From CAYTZH01 sp964442285 (GTDB lineage: Bacteria > Myxococcota_A > UBA9160 > JAFDET01): DNA of 64,000 nt. Both the position numbers and the translations under genes were made by a program. Shown one piece after another: positions 1-9,594 of the stretch (position 1 is its first letter; each line of letters opens with the position of its first letter). The DNA lies in NCBI GenBank assembly GCA_964442285.1, contig CAYTZH010000001.1:124001-188000 (forward strand). The letters are read 5' to 3'. Under the pieces are notes generated by a model. The model saw nothing but the letters and a program-made list of their open reading frames with translations. It ran no database searches and was not told the DNA's origin.

Positions 1-3000
1 CCGGGGCAGCGGCCCCTCGGTGTCGCGGATCCGGATCGCGGCCCGCGGAAAGCGCACCGACACGCGCCCCGTGCCTCGGGAGGCGGGGCTCCCGGTGTCG
101 GCGACGACGACCTCCACGTCGGGCAGGTCGGTGCGGCCCCGGAAGGCGGCCGCCGTCCTGCGGCTGCCGGCGTCGGCGGCGTCGAAGCCCATCGGACCCG
201 GCACGGTGAGGGAGGCGTCCTCCGGCGCGAAGTCCACCGTCCCCCGGTAGTTGGCCGTGGTCGCACCCGCGGCATTGCGCGCGGTGACCGTGGCGGCGAA
301 GGGCTCGCCGTCGCCCACGGCGTAGAAGAAGCTGCGCTCCGGCGGCGGGTCGTCGAAGACCAGGTCGAAGTGGTGCGGGAAGACCTCGAAGGGGTCGCTG
401 CTGCCTGTGACCGTCTGCCCGAACCAGGCCGGGTCGGTGACCTGCACGCGGATCGTGCCGGCGTCGCCGTAGGCCACGAGCAGGTCGGCCTCGCCCCGGC
501 CCGAGGGCCCCACGTCCCCGTTCGCGGGGGTGAGCGCGACCGCGCCGCTGTTCGGGCTCACGTACTCGGTCGCCAGCACCAGGGCCCCGCCCGAGGTGGC
601 GTAGCTCGGCGTGGTGGGGTTGTCGGCCAGGGATCCCGCGGTGGCGTCCTCGGCCACCGCCCGCACCTGGAGCGCGAAGTCGTCGCCGGCCAGGGGCGGC
701 TCCGCGCCTTCGACGCGCACCTCGAAGGCCAGGGGCCGGAAGGTCAGCACCGCCTCGCCGGCGATGGCGGCGTCGCCCCGGTCCGCCACCCGCAGGCGCA
801 CCAGGCCAACGTCGGCGTAGCGCAGGCCGGCGGCGCCCTCGAACAGGCGCACGCCGTTCGCGTCGGCGAAGTCCAGGTCGAAGTCGTCGTTCGGGCCCAG
901 GGCCGCGTCACCCAGCTCCAGGGGCACGCCGCCCACGCCCGTGGAGACCCGCGACCAGCTCAGCTCGGCGGGACCCGCGTAGTTGCCCGCGACGGCGCCG
1001 CTCGCGTCGAGCGCCGTGATGCGCAGGCCGTGGCGGCGCCCGGCCACGCCGCCGTCGTTGGCCACGTCCGTGAGCTCGATCCGGAAGGAGGCCGCCGGCC
1101 CCGCCGGCTGGGCGGCCACGGTGCGGCGCACCGAGTACACACCCTGGGCGCTGCGGGCCCACACCGAGTAGTAGTAGGTGGTTCCCGGCTCGAGCTGGTT
1201 GTGGACCACGGCGTCGTCGGTTCCCGGGCCGTTCGGGAAGACCCCGCCCTCCACCGGGAAGCCCTCGCTGGGCGTCGCCGGGAAGCCCGTGGTGTTGAAG
1301 CGGATCACGGTCTCGACGAAGCCCGGGGAGCTCGGGTTGGTCCAGTCGAGGCGGATCTGTTCGGCGCCGGGCGTGGCGCGGAGGTTGTCCACCGGATCCG
1401 GCGCGGCCAGGTCGTTCTTCAGCACCCCCGCGCCCTCGAGGGCGAGCCAGGTGACCCGCTCGTCGGTGTGGTTGGTGTCCGCGTCGTTGGCGGTGTCCTC
1501 CTCCACGAAGATCAGGGCCTGGCTGGCGTCCTTGCTGCGCAGGCGCAGGTGGGCCGAATCCGGTCCGTCGTAGGTGGCGAGCTGGGAGAGGAAGGTGGGC
1601 GCGGCGGCGAACGCCGGCGTGAAGGCGATGACCTCGTCCCGCTCGTCCACGGTATCCGCGGAGAGTGCCGCCTCGAAGGGCGAGGCGCCCAGGCTGCCCA
1701 CGCCGGCGGTCCACGCCACCCAGCCCAGGGTCTCGACGGCGCCGTGGGGCGCCGTCGCGCCCTCCACGTCCTCCATGGCGAACTGGAAGCCCGAGGCCGT
1801 GAGCTGGCGCATGCGGACGTCGGCGTACTGCGGGTCGTTGGCGCTGTCGATGCTGGCGAGCACCGCCGGCGTGGCCCCGAACGCCGTCGTGAAGCTCTGG
1901 GCGAGCCAGAGGTTCGAGATCGAGCGGCCCACCGTGGCCTGGGTGTCCACGCGCCGGGCCTCGATGCGCGTGCCGTCCACCAGGGTGTGCTCGCCCTCGG
2001 CCACCGCCAGGTAGCCGATCTCCTCGCTGCCGTGGACGCCGTCCCGGTTCGGGGCCTCGACCAGCCGGGCCTCGAAGCCGCTGGCCGTCACGTTGCGGAC
2101 CCGCACCACCACCTCGTCGGCCTCGGTGGCGCTGGCCGGTCCCACGATCACGACGGGGTTGGTGAGGGCCACGGGCAGGGCGACGGCGGTCCAGCCCGTT
2201 CCCACCGCGGTGCTGCCGTAGACGCCCACCTCCTGGCCCAGGGTGACCACGAAGAGCGAGAGCGTGGGCGAGACGAGCGGTCCGCCGGTGGCCCCGAGGC
2301 CGGCCCCGGAGCGCACGCCGGTGCCGCTGAGGTCCGCGTTCTCGATGCGCACACCGTAGGTGTCGCCGGCGCTGCCCACCTGGTCGTCGAGGTCGAAGGT
2401 CACGAGCAGGTTCAGGGTCTCGTTGCGGGCCAGGTCCGGCAGCGAGAAGGTCAGCGCGCCGGCGCTGAAGGCCCCGGCGCCAAGCTCCACGTCGCCGGCG
2501 CCGACGGTGGGATCGCCGCCCGGGTTCGAGAACAGGCGCACCTGCTGGATGCTGCCCGGGTCGTGGCTGCCGGTCTCGCGGATCGTGAGGCTCAGGCCCG
2601 TGGCGCCCTCCAGGCCGCCGGCCGACACCGCGAAGCTGTAGAGGGGCTGCTGGCTGCCGCCGAGCAGCAGGTTGCCCGAGGGCTGGGTCGCCGCTGCCGC
2701 CATGCCGAGGGTGCCCTGGGTGTCGCCGTGCAGGTCCCCGGGACCGTCGACGGCCAGGAAGGCCACCACCTCGGTGGTGTGGTCGGTCTCGCCGTCGCCG
2801 ACGGTCTCCTCCTCCACGAAGAAGCGCAGGAAGGGCGTCGCCGCGTCGGTGTCGACCATGCGCATGTGGGCGACGTTGGGGCCGTCGAAGCTGGCCAGGC
2901 CGAGCAGGCCGAATGGATCGCTGGCGAAGGGACCCGTGAGGGTGCGGGTGTAGGGCGCGTCGTCCACCGCATCGGGGGTGAGCCCCGCCTCCACGTGGCG

Positions 3001-4926
3001 GCCCGCCAGGCTGTGGACGCCCGCCTGGAGCGCGATCCAGCCGACGGTCTCGGTGCCGTGGGGGCCGGGCGAAGCCTCGTCCTGCTCCAGGAAGACCTCG
3101 AAGCCCGAGGGCGAGAGGTTCTCGTGACGGCTGGCCACGAAGTGGCCGTCGTTCTCGGTCATCACCTGGGAGACCACCGCGGGGGTGGCCGGGAAGGTGG
3201 AGCTGAAGCTCACCGGGACGTCGGCCGAGCCCGAGCCGTTGCGGGTGGCGTCGGTGTCGAGGGTTCCGGCCTCGAGCAGCACGTTGCCCGGCAGCACGTA
3301 GCGGCCGGCGTCGATGACGAGGTAGGCGATCTCTTCGGGCCCGTGGACGCCGTCCGTGTTGCCGGGCTCCTGGAGCCGCACCTGGAAGCTCGTGCCCGTG
3401 ACGCCCCGGACCCGCGTGACCACGGGGTCGGATTCGCGGGCGAAGGCCGGCCCCACCACGATCACCGGGTCGGTGTAGCTGTTGCGCAGGTCGACGGTCA
3501 CCCAGGCGCTCGTGAGACCGGCGATGCGGCCGGATTCGCCGATCACCAGGCCCGGGTTGGCCGCGACCGTGCGCGCGGGACCCGCGACCGGTCCGCCGAT
3601 GGCGGCGAGGAGGTCGCCGCTGGTGGCGCCCGCGCCGCTGACGCCCGCGTTCTCCACCCGGAAGCTCACGCTGCCGCTGCCCGAGGCCACGCTGCCCACC
3701 ACGAGGAGGCTGGTGCTTCCGATCGGGAGGGCGCCGACAGGGAAGCGCAGCGCGGTACCGACTGCGCTGCCCGCCGCCACGAGGGTGTCCACGCCGGCGG
3801 TCAGGTCGCCGTCGTCGTCGACGTCGCGGTAGAGCGCGAGCCCCGAGAAGGCGCTCGCCGGGAGCGTGCCCGCAGTCTCCACGTCCAGGACGACGCCGCT
3901 CACGTCCTCGGCGGAGACCGTGAGGTCGATCTGGAATAGCTCCTGGCTGCCGGGGGCGCCGGAGATCAGGGGGCCCGCCGGCACCGCGGCGCCGGCCGAA
4001 AGGGTGATGAGTGGCGGCGCCGAGAGGGTGCCGGGCCCCGACGCGGCCAGCACGCCCACCCGCTCGGTGGTGTGGTTGGTCTCCGCGTCGTTGGTGGTGT
4101 CCTCCTGGACGTGGAGCACCACGTTGGCGGCGGTGGCGGCGTCCCGGCGCACCCAGCCCGAGTTGTTGCCGTCCCGGGTCTGCATCTGCGCCAGCACCAG
4201 GGGCGGCGCCGCGAAGGCCGCGTTGAAGGTCACCGTGCTGTCGCTGTCGGTGACCGAGTCGCCGGTGAGGAGCGCGTCGAGATCGATCCCGCCCTCGTCG
4301 GCCGCGCCCACCGCCAGGGCCACCCAGCCCAGGGTCTCGGTGCCGTGGGTGCCCGCGTCGCCCTCTTCCCGCTCGAGGGCCACCCGGAAGCCGCCGCTGC
4401 CGACGTTGCACTGGCGCGTGTGGACGAAGGTCGCGTCGTCGGCGGTCTGGGCCTGGGAGAGCACCAGGGGCGTGGCGCCGAAGGCCTGGGCGAACGAGAC
4501 CTGCGCCAGGGGCGGCGCGTTGCAGCCGCTGCCCTGGGCGATGCCCACCGTGGCGTTGCTGGGGAAGGTCCCGGCCTCCACGCGGCGGCCGCTGGTCAAG
4601 ACGTAGGCGCCGGCCTCGAAGACGGCCCAGCTCACCGTCTCCGCCGCGTGCACCCCGTCCTCGTTGCTGGGCTCCTGGAGCTGGAGCTCGAAGCTCGTGG
4701 CCGTGACGTTGCGGACGCGGACCACGGCCGGGTCGCCCTCCACCCGGGTGGGCGGCTGGGCCACGACCACGGGCGAGACGAAGCTGTGGCTCGTGTTCAC
4801 CGTGACCCAGGTGGCGTCCACGGAGGCCTGCCCCAGCTCGATCACGGTCGCGGCGCCGGCCCGCTGGGCGGCGACCCCCAGCAGGAGCAGCAGCAGCGCC
4901 GCGCTAGCGCAGGAAGAGCGTCGCAC
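1..4926 (-). CDS. MshQ-like giant secreted adhesin (partial, C-terminus outside window)
   Basis: Last gene of the pilus operon, at least 1642 residues, running off the left edge. A GTG start overlaps the upstream minor pilin by 23 bases and is followed by a signal peptide with a run of six leucines. Three similar modules follow (about residues 27-300, 460-740 and 895-1165). Each has three H-type-lectin-like segments with patterns such as WVTV, PVVV and VRVRNVT..FE. Linkers between modules carry a dockerin-like DVDDDGDLT. A fibronectin type III domain (about 1170-1270) and Ig-like segments of the DUF6701/MshQ type come after. The position at the end of an MSHA-type operon supports an MshQ role as a pilus-associated or secreted adhesin. 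Domain calls are by eye. Confidence 0.75.
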   Translation of the reverse strand, partial: MRRSSCASAALLLLLLGVAAQRAGAATVIELGQASVDATWVTVNTSHSFVSPVVVAQPPTRVEGDPAVVRVRNVTATSFELQLQEPSNEDGVHAAETVSWAVFEAGAYVLTSGRRVEAGTFPSNATVGIAQGSGCNAPPLAQVSFAQAFGATPLVLSQAQTADDATFVHTRQCNVGSGGFRVALEREEGDAGTHGTETLGWVALAVGAADEGGIDLDALLTGDSVTDSDSTVTFNAAFAAPPLVLAQMQTRDGNNSGWVRRDAATAANVVLHVQEDTTNDAETNHTTERVGVLAASGPGTLSAPPLITLSAGAAVPAGPLISGAPGSQELFQIDLTVSAEDVSGVVLDVETAGTLPASAFSGLALYRDVDDDGDLTAGVDTLVAAGSAVGTALRFPVGALPIGSTSLLVVGSVASGSGSVSFRVENAGVSGAGATSGDLLAAIGGPVAGPARTVAANPGLVIGESGRIAGLTSAWVTVDLRNSYTDPVIVVGPAFARESDPVVTRVRGVTGTSFQVRLQEPGNTDGVHGPEEIAYLVIDAGRYVLPGNVLLEAGTLDTDATRNGSGSADVPVSFSSTFPATPAVVSQVMTENDGHFVASRHENLSPSGFEVFLEQDEASPGPHGTETVGWIALQAGVHSLAGRHVEAGLTPDAVDDAPYTRTLTGPFASDPFGLLGLASFDGPNVAHMRMVDTDAATPFLRFFVEEETVGDGETDHTTEVVAFLAVDGPGDLHGDTQGTLGMAAAATQPSGNLLLGGSQQPLYSFAVSAGGLEGATGLSLTIRETGSHDPGSIQQVRLFSNPGGDPTVGAGDVELGAGAFSAGALTFSLPDLARNETLNLLVTFDLDDQVGSAGDTYGVRIENADLSGTGVRSGAGLGATGGPLVSPTLSLFVVTLGQEVGVYGSTAVGTGWTAVALPVALTNPVVIVGPASATEADEVVVRVRNVTASGFEARLVEAPNRDGVHGSEEIGYLAVAEGEHTLVDGTRIEARRVDTQATVGRSISNLWLAQSFTTAFGATPAVLASIDSANDPQYADVRMRQLTASGFQFAMEDVEGATAPHGAVETLGWVAWTAGVGSLGASPFEAALSADTVDERDEVIAFTPAFAAAPTFLSQLATYDGPDSAHLRLRSKDASQALIFVEEDTANDADTNHTDERVTWLALEGAGVLKNDLAAPDPVDNLRATPGAEQIRLDWTNPSSPGFVETVIRFNTTGFPATPSEGFPVEGGVFPNGPGTDDAVVHNQLEPGTTYYYSVWARSAQGVYSVRRTVAAQPAGPAASFRIELTDVANDGGVAGRRHGLRITALDASGAVAGNYAGPAELSWSRVSTGVGGVPLELGDAALGPNDDFDLDFADANGVRLFEGAAGLRYADVGLVRLRVADRGDAAIAGEAVLTFRPLAFEVRVEGAEPPLAGDDFALQVRAVAEDATAGSLADNPTTPSYATSGGALVLATEYVSPNSGAVALTPANGDVGPSGRGEADLLVAYGDAGTIRVQVTDPAWFGQTVTGSSDPFEVFPHHFDLVFDDPPPERSFFYAVGDGEPFAATVTARNAAGATTANYRGTVDFAPEDASLTVPGPMGFDAADAGSRRTAAAFRGRTDLPDVEVVVADTGSPASRGTGRVSVRFPRAAIRIRDTEGPLPR

Positions 4927-6391
4927 CGTCGATCTCGAAGGCGTCCACCCGCAGGTCGAACGGGCTGCGCAGGCCGGCGTCGTCCAGGTAGTGGCCGCCG
5001 AAGCGCTCGTCGCCGTCCCGGTCGAGGACGATCGGCTCCCCGGGCTCGAAGCGGCCGCTCTCGTCCGCGTCCACGAAGCGGACGCTCGACACGGAGGCCG
5101 CCACGTCCCGGGTGGGCGGCGACCCCTCGACGCGGGCCGATCCGGCCAGGCGCAGGTCGGAGCCGGGCTCGAAGCGCCCGTCGGCGCGGCGATCCAGGAA
5201 GAGGAGGTCGCCGGCGTCGAACACGCCGTCGTCGTCGGCGTCCTGGAACCAGACCCGGTCGGCCTCGGCGAAGGCCGTGAGCGCCACGCCCGGTTCCGGG
5301 TCGGGGCTGCGGGCTGCGTCGATGCGGCGGTCCGGGCTCGCGAGGGGGATGCCCATCTCGGCGGTGAAGGGGAGGAAGGCGGGCGGGTCTCCCAGCCGCG
5401 CCGCGCGCATGCGCACGACGCCGCCCTCGGGCCCGCTGAAGGCCGCCTCGGCCTCCCAGCCCGGCGCCGAGAGGCGCACCACGTCGCCCTCCCGGGCGCC
5501 GTGGAGGTTCCCGAGCACGAGCCGGCGCAGGGGCAGCCCCGGCACCAGGTCGGCGATCTCCAGGCCCGGCTCGCCGAGCAGCACCCGGTCCCCGGCCGCC
5601 AGCAGGTCGACGAAGCGGAGGTCGCCGGTGCGGGTGTCGCCCAGGGCGACGTCCAGGGTCACCGCCACCGCCGCGACGGCGGCGCGCTCCGCCTCCGTGA
5701 GGCGACCATTGCGCGGCAGCAGGGGGCGGCCGCGCCGGTCGTAGTAGGCGAAGCGCAGGCTGCGCACGCGCACGCCCAGGTCGCGTCCGGGCAGGGTCTC
5801 GCGGCGGCCGCCCCACAGCCGCACCAGTCGACCCGCCTCGAGCCGCAGCTCCACCACCGACGCCGGACCGCGTCGCGGGTCGGCCAGGTAGCGCACGGCC
5901 AGGCGGTCGGCGTCGCGGCGGGGGCCGTCGGCGGCGCCGGGCCTCGCCACGCGCCCCTCCTCGAGGTCGAGGCGCAGGCGGGTGGGCAGGGTCTCCCAGC
6001 GGCCGTCCTGGAGGGCGTGGAGGGTGGGGCGCGGCGCACCGGCCAGGAAGGGCCGACCGAGCGTGTGCCAGCCCTCGGCGTCGGGTGACCAGCGCTCCCG
6101 CAGCGGCGCCAGGAAGCGCACCCGGTCGCGCTCGGCCACCTCCACGGCGGCGGCGTCCCGCAGCCCGGGCGCGCGGAACCCGCCCTCGGCGACCGCCTCC
6201 AGGGCGTCGCGCAGGAAGAAGCGGGTCGACACCGCCCCCTGGGCCGTGCGGAACGACTCGAAGGCCACGTCGAGCAGTCCCATCAGCGCCAGGAGCAGCA
6301 GCCCCGTCAGGCCGACGGCGAGGACGACCTCGACGAGGGTGAAGCCGCCCCGACCCGGTCCGGGGCGCTCACCAGGTCCAGGGCTGTTCAC
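4904..6391 (-). CDS. MshO/PilW-like minor pseudopilin with Ca-binding-type loops
   Basis: Large minor pilin of 495 residues. The short leader ends GRGG before the prepilin cleavage motif FTLVEVVLAVGLTG, with Glu at mature position 5 and a hydrophobic helix, so prepilin peptidase should process it. The C-terminal region has Asp-rich loops (DADDDGVFDAGD, DADESGRFEPGE, DRDGDERF) that resemble EF-hand or dockerin calcium loops. It starts at a GTG inside the end of the preceding pseudopilin gene (23-base overlap) and overlaps the MshQ-like gene, so translation is probably coupled. Minor pilins of this type prime pilus assembly; a link to calcium is my inference from the loops. Confidence 0.8.
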   Translation of the reverse strand: MNSPGPGERPGPGRGGFTLVEVVLAVGLTGLLLLALMGLLDVAFESFRTAQGAVSTRFFLRDALEAVAEGGFRAPGLRDAAAVEVAERDRVRFLAPLRERWSPDAEGWHTLGRPFLAGAPRPTLHALQDGRWETLPTRLRLDLEEGRVARPGAADGPRRDADRLAVRYLADPRRGPASVVELRLEAGRLVRLWGGRRETLPGRDLGVRVRSLRFAYYDRRGRPLLPRNGRLTEAERAAVAAVAVTLDVALGDTRTGDLRFVDLLAAGDRVLLGEPGLEIADLVPGLPLRRLVLGNLHGAREGDVVRLSAPGWEAEAAFSGPEGGVVRMRAARLGDPPAFLPFTAEMGIPLASPDRRIDAARSPDPEPGVALTAFAEADRVWFQDADDDGVFDAGDLLFLDRRADGRFEPGSDLRLAGSARVEGSPPTRDVAASVSSVRFVDADESGRFEPGEPIVLDRDGDERFGGHYLDDAGLRSPFDLRVDAFEIDGATLFLR

Positions 6392-6851
6392 CTTCGTGGT
6401 CTCCCCAGTCGGAGCCCAGGGGTTGGTTGACGTCGACCAGCACGGTCGCGCTGTCCACCAGGTAGACCCAGCCCCCGTCGCCGGGAAGGCGCGCGGGGTC
6501 GAGCTCCAGGTGGATCATCCCCTCGACGTTGTCCACGCCGTTGCCGCCCTCGCCGGAGCTCACCAGCTCCGGCGGGATCGTCTTGAGATAGGCCTGCACT
6601 GTTCCCGCGTCGCGGTAGGTCTCGGTGAGCAAGGTCTCCAGGCGCTCGGGATAGCGGCCGTTCTTGATCCGGTACTGCTTCACCGCGTGGTTCAGGGTCT
6701 GCAGGTTGGTGCGGGTGGCGGTGATGCGCGCCGACTTGTCCGCGCCCAGCCCGGCCAGCTGCGGCACCAGGGTGGCGGCGAGGATGCCGAGGATCACCAG
6801 CACGATCAGGATCTCGATCAGGGTGAAGGCGGCGCTGCGACGCACGTTCAT
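6369..6851 (-). CDS. GspG/MshA-type major pseudopilin
   Basis: Pseudopilin of 160 residues. The N-terminus MNVRRSAAFTLIEILIVLVI is a short basic leader followed by the class III prepilin motif with Glu5. Residues further on (NGRYPERLETLL, then acidic Asp/Glu near the end) match the GspG/PilE fold. It is the only protein in the operon with the size and shape of a main subunit, so it probably forms the fibre. It lies 17 bases after the inner-membrane platform gene and overlaps the next minor pilin. Whether it is called MshA, PilA or GspG cannot be settled without a phylogeny. Confidence 0.85.
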   Translation of the reverse strand: MNVRRSAAFTLIEILIVLVILGILAATLVPQLAGLGADKSARITATRTNLQTLNHAVKQYRIKNGRYPERLETLLTETYRDAGTVQAYLKTIPPELVSSGEGGNGVDNVEGMIHLELDPARLPGDGGWVYLVDSATVLVDVNQPLGSDWGDHEGEQPWTW

Positions 6852-6868
6852 GGCGTTCCTCCGGCGCC

Positions 6869-8083
6869 CTACCGGTGGTAGAGCTGGATGAGGTTGAACA
6901 TCGGGAGCAGGATCGAGAGGGCGACGACGAGGACCACGCCGCCGAGCGCCACCAGGAGCGCGGGCTCGATGAGCGAGGTGACCGTGCGCAGGGTGTCCTC
7001 CACCTCGTTGTCGTAGAAGTCCGCCGTGTTCGAGAGCATCTCCTCCAGCGAGCCCGACTCCTCGCCCGTGCGCAGCATGTCGAGGAAGAGCGAGGGGAAG
7101 ACGCTGCCGACGGCGAGGCTATCGGCCAGGCCGGCGCCGCTGGTCACCGAGCGCGCCGCGCGGTCGAGGCTGTCGCCGAAGACCTCGCTCCAGGTGGTCT
7201 GGCGGGTGAGCTCCAGGGCCTGCAGCAGGGGGATGCCGCTGGCGAGCATCGTCGCCAGGGTTCGGGCCAGGGACGCCGTGACGCCCACCCGCAGCAGCGC
7301 GCCGACCGCCGGCACGGAGAAGAGCAGGGTCTCGGCGCGCCGGCGGCCCAGCGGCGTCCGCAGCCAGCGCAGGCCGGCCAGCCCAGCCGCGATCCCGACC
7401 AGGGGCACGAGCCAGAACGTGCGGCCCGCCAGCTCGGCGGTGCCGAGCAGCAGGCGCGTGAGCAGGGGCAGGTCGGCGCCCACGCTCTCGAAGACCGTGA
7501 CGAAGCGGGGCACCACGCGCAGGAGCAGGAACGCCATCACCCCGCCCGAAAGCAGCACCAGCACCACGGGATAGGCCAGCGCCGACACGAGCTGGCCGCG
7601 CAGCTGCAGCATGCGCTGGCCGTAGGCCGCCAGCCGGAAGAGCACCTCCTCGAGGCTGCCCGAGGCCTCCCCCGCCTGGATCAGACGGGTGTACACGTCC
7701 GGGAAGAGGTCCCGCCGCCGTGCCATGGAGGTCCAGAGCTCGTCGCCCGCCCGGACCTGGTCGCGCACGGCCGTGAGCGCCTCGGCCAGCAGCCGGCTGC
7801 GGGTGTTGCGCGACGCGCTCTCCAGCGCCTTCACGATGGGGATCCCCGCCCGCATCAGGGAGGCGAGCTGGCGGGTGGCGTGGACCCGGTCGCGGCCGAG
7901 GTTCAGGCGGCCGCCGAGGTCGCCGAGCCAGCGGCCGATCCCCGGCTTGACACCGCGAACGGACACCACGCTGTAGCCCAGGCCCTGGAGGCGCTCGATC
8001 AGCTCCCCGGCGGCCTCGGCCTCGAGCTGGCCCGCGAAAGCCGCGCCCGACGGGTCCCGCACGCGATACTGGAAGAGCGCCAC
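6869..8083 (-). CDS. Type IV pilus/T2SS inner-membrane platform protein (PilC/MshG/GspF family)
   Basis: Platform protein of 404 residues with two T2SSF domains (about 65-190 and 265-390), each carrying the family signature around LRTGEESGSLEEML / IQAGEASGSLEEVL. Three membrane segments are visible, the last near the C-terminus (ALGGVVLVVALSILLPMFN). It sits in the inner membrane under the pilus and would contact the assembly ATPase, which is missing from this window. The GTG start shares one base with the secretin stop codon (TAGTG), so the two are translationally coupled. Confidence 0.9.
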   Translation of the reverse strand: MALFQYRVRDPSGAAFAGQLEAEAAGELIERLQGLGYSVVSVRGVKPGIGRWLGDLGGRLNLGRDRVHATRQLASLMRAGIPIVKALESASRNTRSRLLAEALTAVRDQVRAGDELWTSMARRRDLFPDVYTRLIQAGEASGSLEEVLFRLAAYGQRMLQLRGQLVSALAYPVVLVLLSGGVMAFLLLRVVPRFVTVFESVGADLPLLTRLLLGTAELAGRTFWLVPLVGIAAGLAGLRWLRTPLGRRRAETLLFSVPAVGALLRVGVTASLARTLATMLASGIPLLQALELTRQTTWSEVFGDSLDRAARSVTSGAGLADSLAVGSVFPSLFLDMLRTGEESGSLEEMLSNTADFYDNEVEDTLRTVTSLIEPALLVALGGVVLVVALSILLPMFNLIQLYHR

Positions 8084-9594
8084 TAGTCCTCCGCTCCGGG
8101 ACTCGCCGCGGCCTCCGCGTCCGGCGTCTCGGCGCCGTCGGCGGCGTCCGGGCCCGGAGTGGCCTTCGCCTCGGGGCTCACGGTCTCGCCCAGGAAGGGC
8201 GGCGGGATCAGGAAGCGCGAGTCGCCCTGTCGCTCCAGGTACCCGCTGCCCAGCCGGCCCGCCGGCATCGAGCCGGAGCCCGGCTTCAGCACGAAGGGCG
8301 TGATCAGCACCAGCAGCTCGCTTCGCTCCAGGTTCTGGCTGTCGGCGCGGAAGAGCAGGCCGAGCAGCGGGATCCGCCGCAGCCAGGGCACGCCCGACTC
8401 GGTGCGGCTGGCCCGGGACTGGATGAGACCGCCGATCAGGCTGGTCTCGCCGTCGTCGAGCAGGATGGTGGTCTCGGCCACGGTGGTGGTGATCGGGAGG
8501 TCGCTGGTCTCCTGGATCAGGTCGCCGGGATCGTTCAGGAGCAGCGGGTCGATGCTGCTGACCTCGGGCACGACCCGCAGCACCACCTGGCCGGTGTCGG
8601 TGATGGTGGGCGTGACCTCGAGCTTGATGCCGACGCGCTTGAACTCGGTCTCCGAGGTCTCGTTGCCCCCGGCCGTGAGGGTGGTGCGGGTGTTGAAGGG
8701 GACCTCCTGTCCCACCAGGATCGACGCCGTCTCGCGATTGAGCACCGAGAGGCTCGGCGCCGAGATGATCTCGGCGAGGCCCTCCTGCACCAGGGCCGAG
8801 ATGCGCGCGCGGATCTGGTAGAGGTCGCCGTTGGCGAAGAAGCGCAGGGCCAGGGCGTAGACCGGGTTGATACCCGCCAGGGCCGGGGCCACGCCGCCGA
8901 TCAGCTCTCCGAGCTCGCTCGTGCCGTCGTCGTCCTCGCTCGAGAACGCGGATCCGGCGCCGAGGGTGGTGTCGCCGCCGGGGAGCGGGATCACGGTCTC
9001 CTGGTCGCTCCACTCGATGCCGAGCTCCCGGGCCGTGTTGTCCGCGATGTTCACGAGCTGGGCCTCGATGCGGACCTGGGGCGGGGGCTGGTCGAGGGCC
9101 GCCAGCAGGTCGGCCACGCGACCGTGGACCCGGGCGGCGTCCGTGACCACGAGCCGGTTGCTGCGGAGCTGCAGGGCCACGTCGCCATCGCCGGAGAGGA
9201 GCCCCCGGATCACCTCGAGGGTCTCCTGCAGGTCGGCGAAGTTGACCGTGTAGGCCCTGCTGATCAGCCCGGGACCGCCGTGCACCACCAGGATGTCGTC
9301 GACGACCTCCCAGCCGATGCCGCGGGTGGTGAGAACGGCGTCGAGCGCGGCCCCCAGGCGCACGTCCGAGAGCGACACCGTGATCGCCTGGTCGAGGCCT
9401 TCCAGGCCGACCACGTTCAGGTCGTGGGCGTCGGCGATGCCGCGTAGGACCCCGGCCAAGGGCAGGTCCTTGCTCACCCAGCTCACCTTCTGGTCGAGCA
9501 GCGCCCGCACGTCCGGAGCGTCGGCGGGGGGTTCGGCCGCGGCCGGCGCTGCCAGCAGCCCGGCCAGCACCAGGCCGAGAACGTTCCGCTTCAT
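8083..9594 (-). CDS. Pilus secretin (MshL/PilQ family)
   Basis: Outer-membrane secretin of 503 residues that forms the channel through which the pilus passes. It has a signal peptide ending in PAAAE, an STN-like segment (about 40-90), a NolW/N1 segment (about 110-170) and a C-terminal secretin core with the hallmarks VPWLRRIPLLGLLF and SELLVLITPFVLKP. There is no extended AMIN region, so it is closer to MshL than to a long PilQ. The gene overlaps the upstream PilO-like gene by 4 bases. Confidence 0.92.
   Translation of the reverse strand: MKRNVLGLVLAGLLAAPAAAEPPADAPDVRALLDQKVSWVSKDLPLAGVLRGIADAHDLNVVGLEGLDQAITVSLSDVRLGAALDAVLTTRGIGWEVVDDILVVHGGPGLISRAYTVNFADLQETLEVIRGLLSGDGDVALQLRSNRLVVTDAARVHGRVADLLAALDQPPPQVRIEAQLVNIADNTARELGIEWSDQETVIPLPGGDTTLGAGSAFSSEDDDGTSELGELIGGVAPALAGINPVYALALRFFANGDLYQIRARISALVQEGLAEIISAPSLSVLNRETASILVGQEVPFNTRTTLTAGGNETSETEFKRVGIKLEVTPTITDTGQVVLRVVPEVSSIDPLLLNDPGDLIQETSDLPITTTVAETTILLDDGETSLIGGLIQSRASRTESGVPWLRRIPLLGLLFRADSQNLERSELLVLITPFVLKPGSGSMPAGRLGSGYLERQGDSRFLIPPPFLGETVSPEAKATPGPDAADGAETPDAEAAASPGAED

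Noticed and set aside
370..3939. A 1189-residue open frame on the plus strand opposite the MshQ-like gene
   Set aside because: Composition is low-complexity Arg/Gly/Ala/Val/His, with no domain or start site. The minus frame gives ordered Ig, FN3 and lectin-like motifs. It is a by-product of high third-position GC.
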